Below are positions 6,669-7,591 of a DNA stretch of 7,591 bases, in pieces. Each line of letters opens with the position of its first letter. Position 1 is the first letter of the stretch. This DNA comes from Flavobacteriales bacterium (GTDB taxonomy: Bacteria; Bacteroidota; Bacteroidia; Flavobacteriales_D; Crocinitomicaceae), in the NCBI GenBank assembly GCA_947476515.1, contig CANJQZ010000088.1, forward strand, positions 1 to 7,591. Reading direction: 5' to 3'. Under the pieces are notes generated by a model. The model was not told the DNA's origin, did no database searches, and worked only from the letters and a program-made list of their open reading frames with translations. The translations under genes were made by a program, and so were the position numbers.

Positions 6669-7591
6669 ATGAAAGTTTTTTCAAAATTACCCGGCAGTCG
6701 CCAAATCACAAGTGCTATTTTTATTAGCCTATTTTTAACATCCGCTTATGGTCAAGAACCAAGTAAGTACGAACCTATTTCTGAGTACAAAAAAATTGTC
6801 CTAGAGGATGGAAGCACCTATTTTGGGCAACTTGAAAATGGCCTAGCATCTGGCTTGGGAACGCAGACAGATGTGAACGGTGAACAAAAAACCGGATATT
6901 TTCAAGATGGCGTATTTTTGGGTGAGTACATTGTCAATCCACCATGGCATCTAGTAGATATTTACTATGACTTTGAGGATTCTCTATTACTGGAATCATT
7001 TTCAGTAGACATTACTCTGAAAGAGGATATTCCAGATAATTTGTATTTATATCTCAGCACTCAAAATTCCGAAATTAATAATATTGATTTTTATAATGGA
7101 ATTCAAACCCATTGCGGCGGTTATAAAGGTGTAGTGGGAGATAATAATTTCGGTGACTTTGTCGATCTAGGACGCGCCTCTATTTTTTCTAGATGGTTGG
7201 AGCGATCAGGCACAGCCATGCAAATTGAAAGATCAGGGGTAGGGGAAAGTGGTGGCTATGAAGGAGATTTTATCAGTGTCCGTAATGCACTGCCCTGGAA
7301 AAAAGGCAAATACACCATCACCTTGCGCAATACGCACGAAAAAGTAACGATTAATGGCGTCGTTCATACTTTTGTCTCTATGTTGGTGTTTTCTCACTCA
7401 AAAAACATCCTAATTCAAACAGGTAGCCTAGCATTTCCTGGTGAACAACTATATCTAGATAAGAGTCAGGCGATGTTTGTGGAGTTGTATCATAAACGAC
7501 TTCCCATCTCTCAAATCCCTCTTTTACATTTTCAAGTAGATCAAATTAAGGTGAATGGAAAATTAGAACCTTGCATAGAACCTATGGCGAT
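6669..7591 (+). CDS. Secreted protein with MORN-like repeat and DUF3472-like domain, 3' end outside window
   Basis: Open frame from ATG 6669 to the window edge (307 codons, no stop), so the C-terminus is missing. An in-frame TAA at 6648-6650 fixes the start. Residues 1-28 form a signal peptide (hydrophobic AIFISLFLTSAYG, likely cut before Q29), so the protein is exported. Residues 44-66 (VLEDGSTYFGQLENGLASGLGTQ, of which DGSTYFGQLENGLASGLG is the core) read as a MORN repeat, with a degenerate second at about 71-87 (TGYFQDGVFLGEY). Residues about 138-255 look like DUF3472: FYNGIQT, then ASIFSRW at 170-176, then a Gly-rich stretch with EGDF and PWKKGKYTITL at 209-219. That domain occurs in secreted or surface proteins of unknown function. 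MORN repeats often occur in Bacteroidota surface and lipid-associated proteins. No enzymatic role can be assigned. The DUF3472 match is by eye and moderate. Confidence 0.7.
   Translation, partial: MKVFSKLPGSRQITSAIFISLFLTSAYGQEPSKYEPISEYKKIVLEDGSTYFGQLENGLASGLGTQTDVNGEQKTGYFQDGVFLGEYIVNPPWHLVDIYYDFEDSLLLESFSVDITLKEDIPDNLYLYLSTQNSEINNIDFYNGIQTHCGGYKGVVGDNNFGDFVDLGRASIFSRWLERSGTAMQIERSGVGESGGYEGDFISVRNALPWKKGKYTITLRNTHEKVTINGVVHTFVSMLVFSHSKNILIQTGSLAFPGEQLYLDKSQAMFVELYHKRLPISQIPLLHFQVDQIKVNGKLEPCIEPMA

Overview
The window looks like a chromosomal stretch from an AT-rich member of the Bacteroidota, probably Flavobacteriia-like. The evidence is the long Bacteroidota form of PurM, several perfect or near-perfect TAnnTTTG promoter -7 boxes, very short leaders without clear Shine-Dalgarno sequences, tRNA genes without an encoded CCA, and secreted proteins with Bacteroidota-style signal peptides. 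The genus cannot be read from the sequence.

Left part (1-607): a small tRNA cluster on the minus strand. tRNA-Ser(GCT) is followed by about 2.6 tandem copies of a 106-bp unit, each carrying the last 16 nt of that tRNA gene. A divergent terminal copy, tRNA-Pro(TGG) and a strong intrinsic terminator come next. The tandem tRNA-tail array resembles the arrangement of the E. coli tyrT locus and is the most unusual structure here.

Middle (608-3627): three minus-strand genes in the order secreted M1 metallopeptidase, xseB (exonuclease VII small subunit), purM (AIR synthase). The first two are 26 bp apart and probably co-transcribed. purM follows after 36 bp and has its own TAnnTTTG box. The functions (extracellular peptide breakdown, DNA repair, purine synthesis) do not form one pathway, so this looks like housekeeping clustering.

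Right part (3628-7591): a 122-bp divergent promoter region drives the peptidase leftwards and an 881-residue RND/MMPL-type inner-membrane transporter rightwards. The transporter keeps the expected TM10 aspartate but lacks the TM4 one. A 273-bp intergenic stretch then holds a run of potential RNA hairpins, part of which resembles a c-di-GMP-I (GEMM) riboswitch without matching its core. The window ends inside a secreted protein with a MORN-like segment and a DUF3472-like domain, cut off by the window edge.
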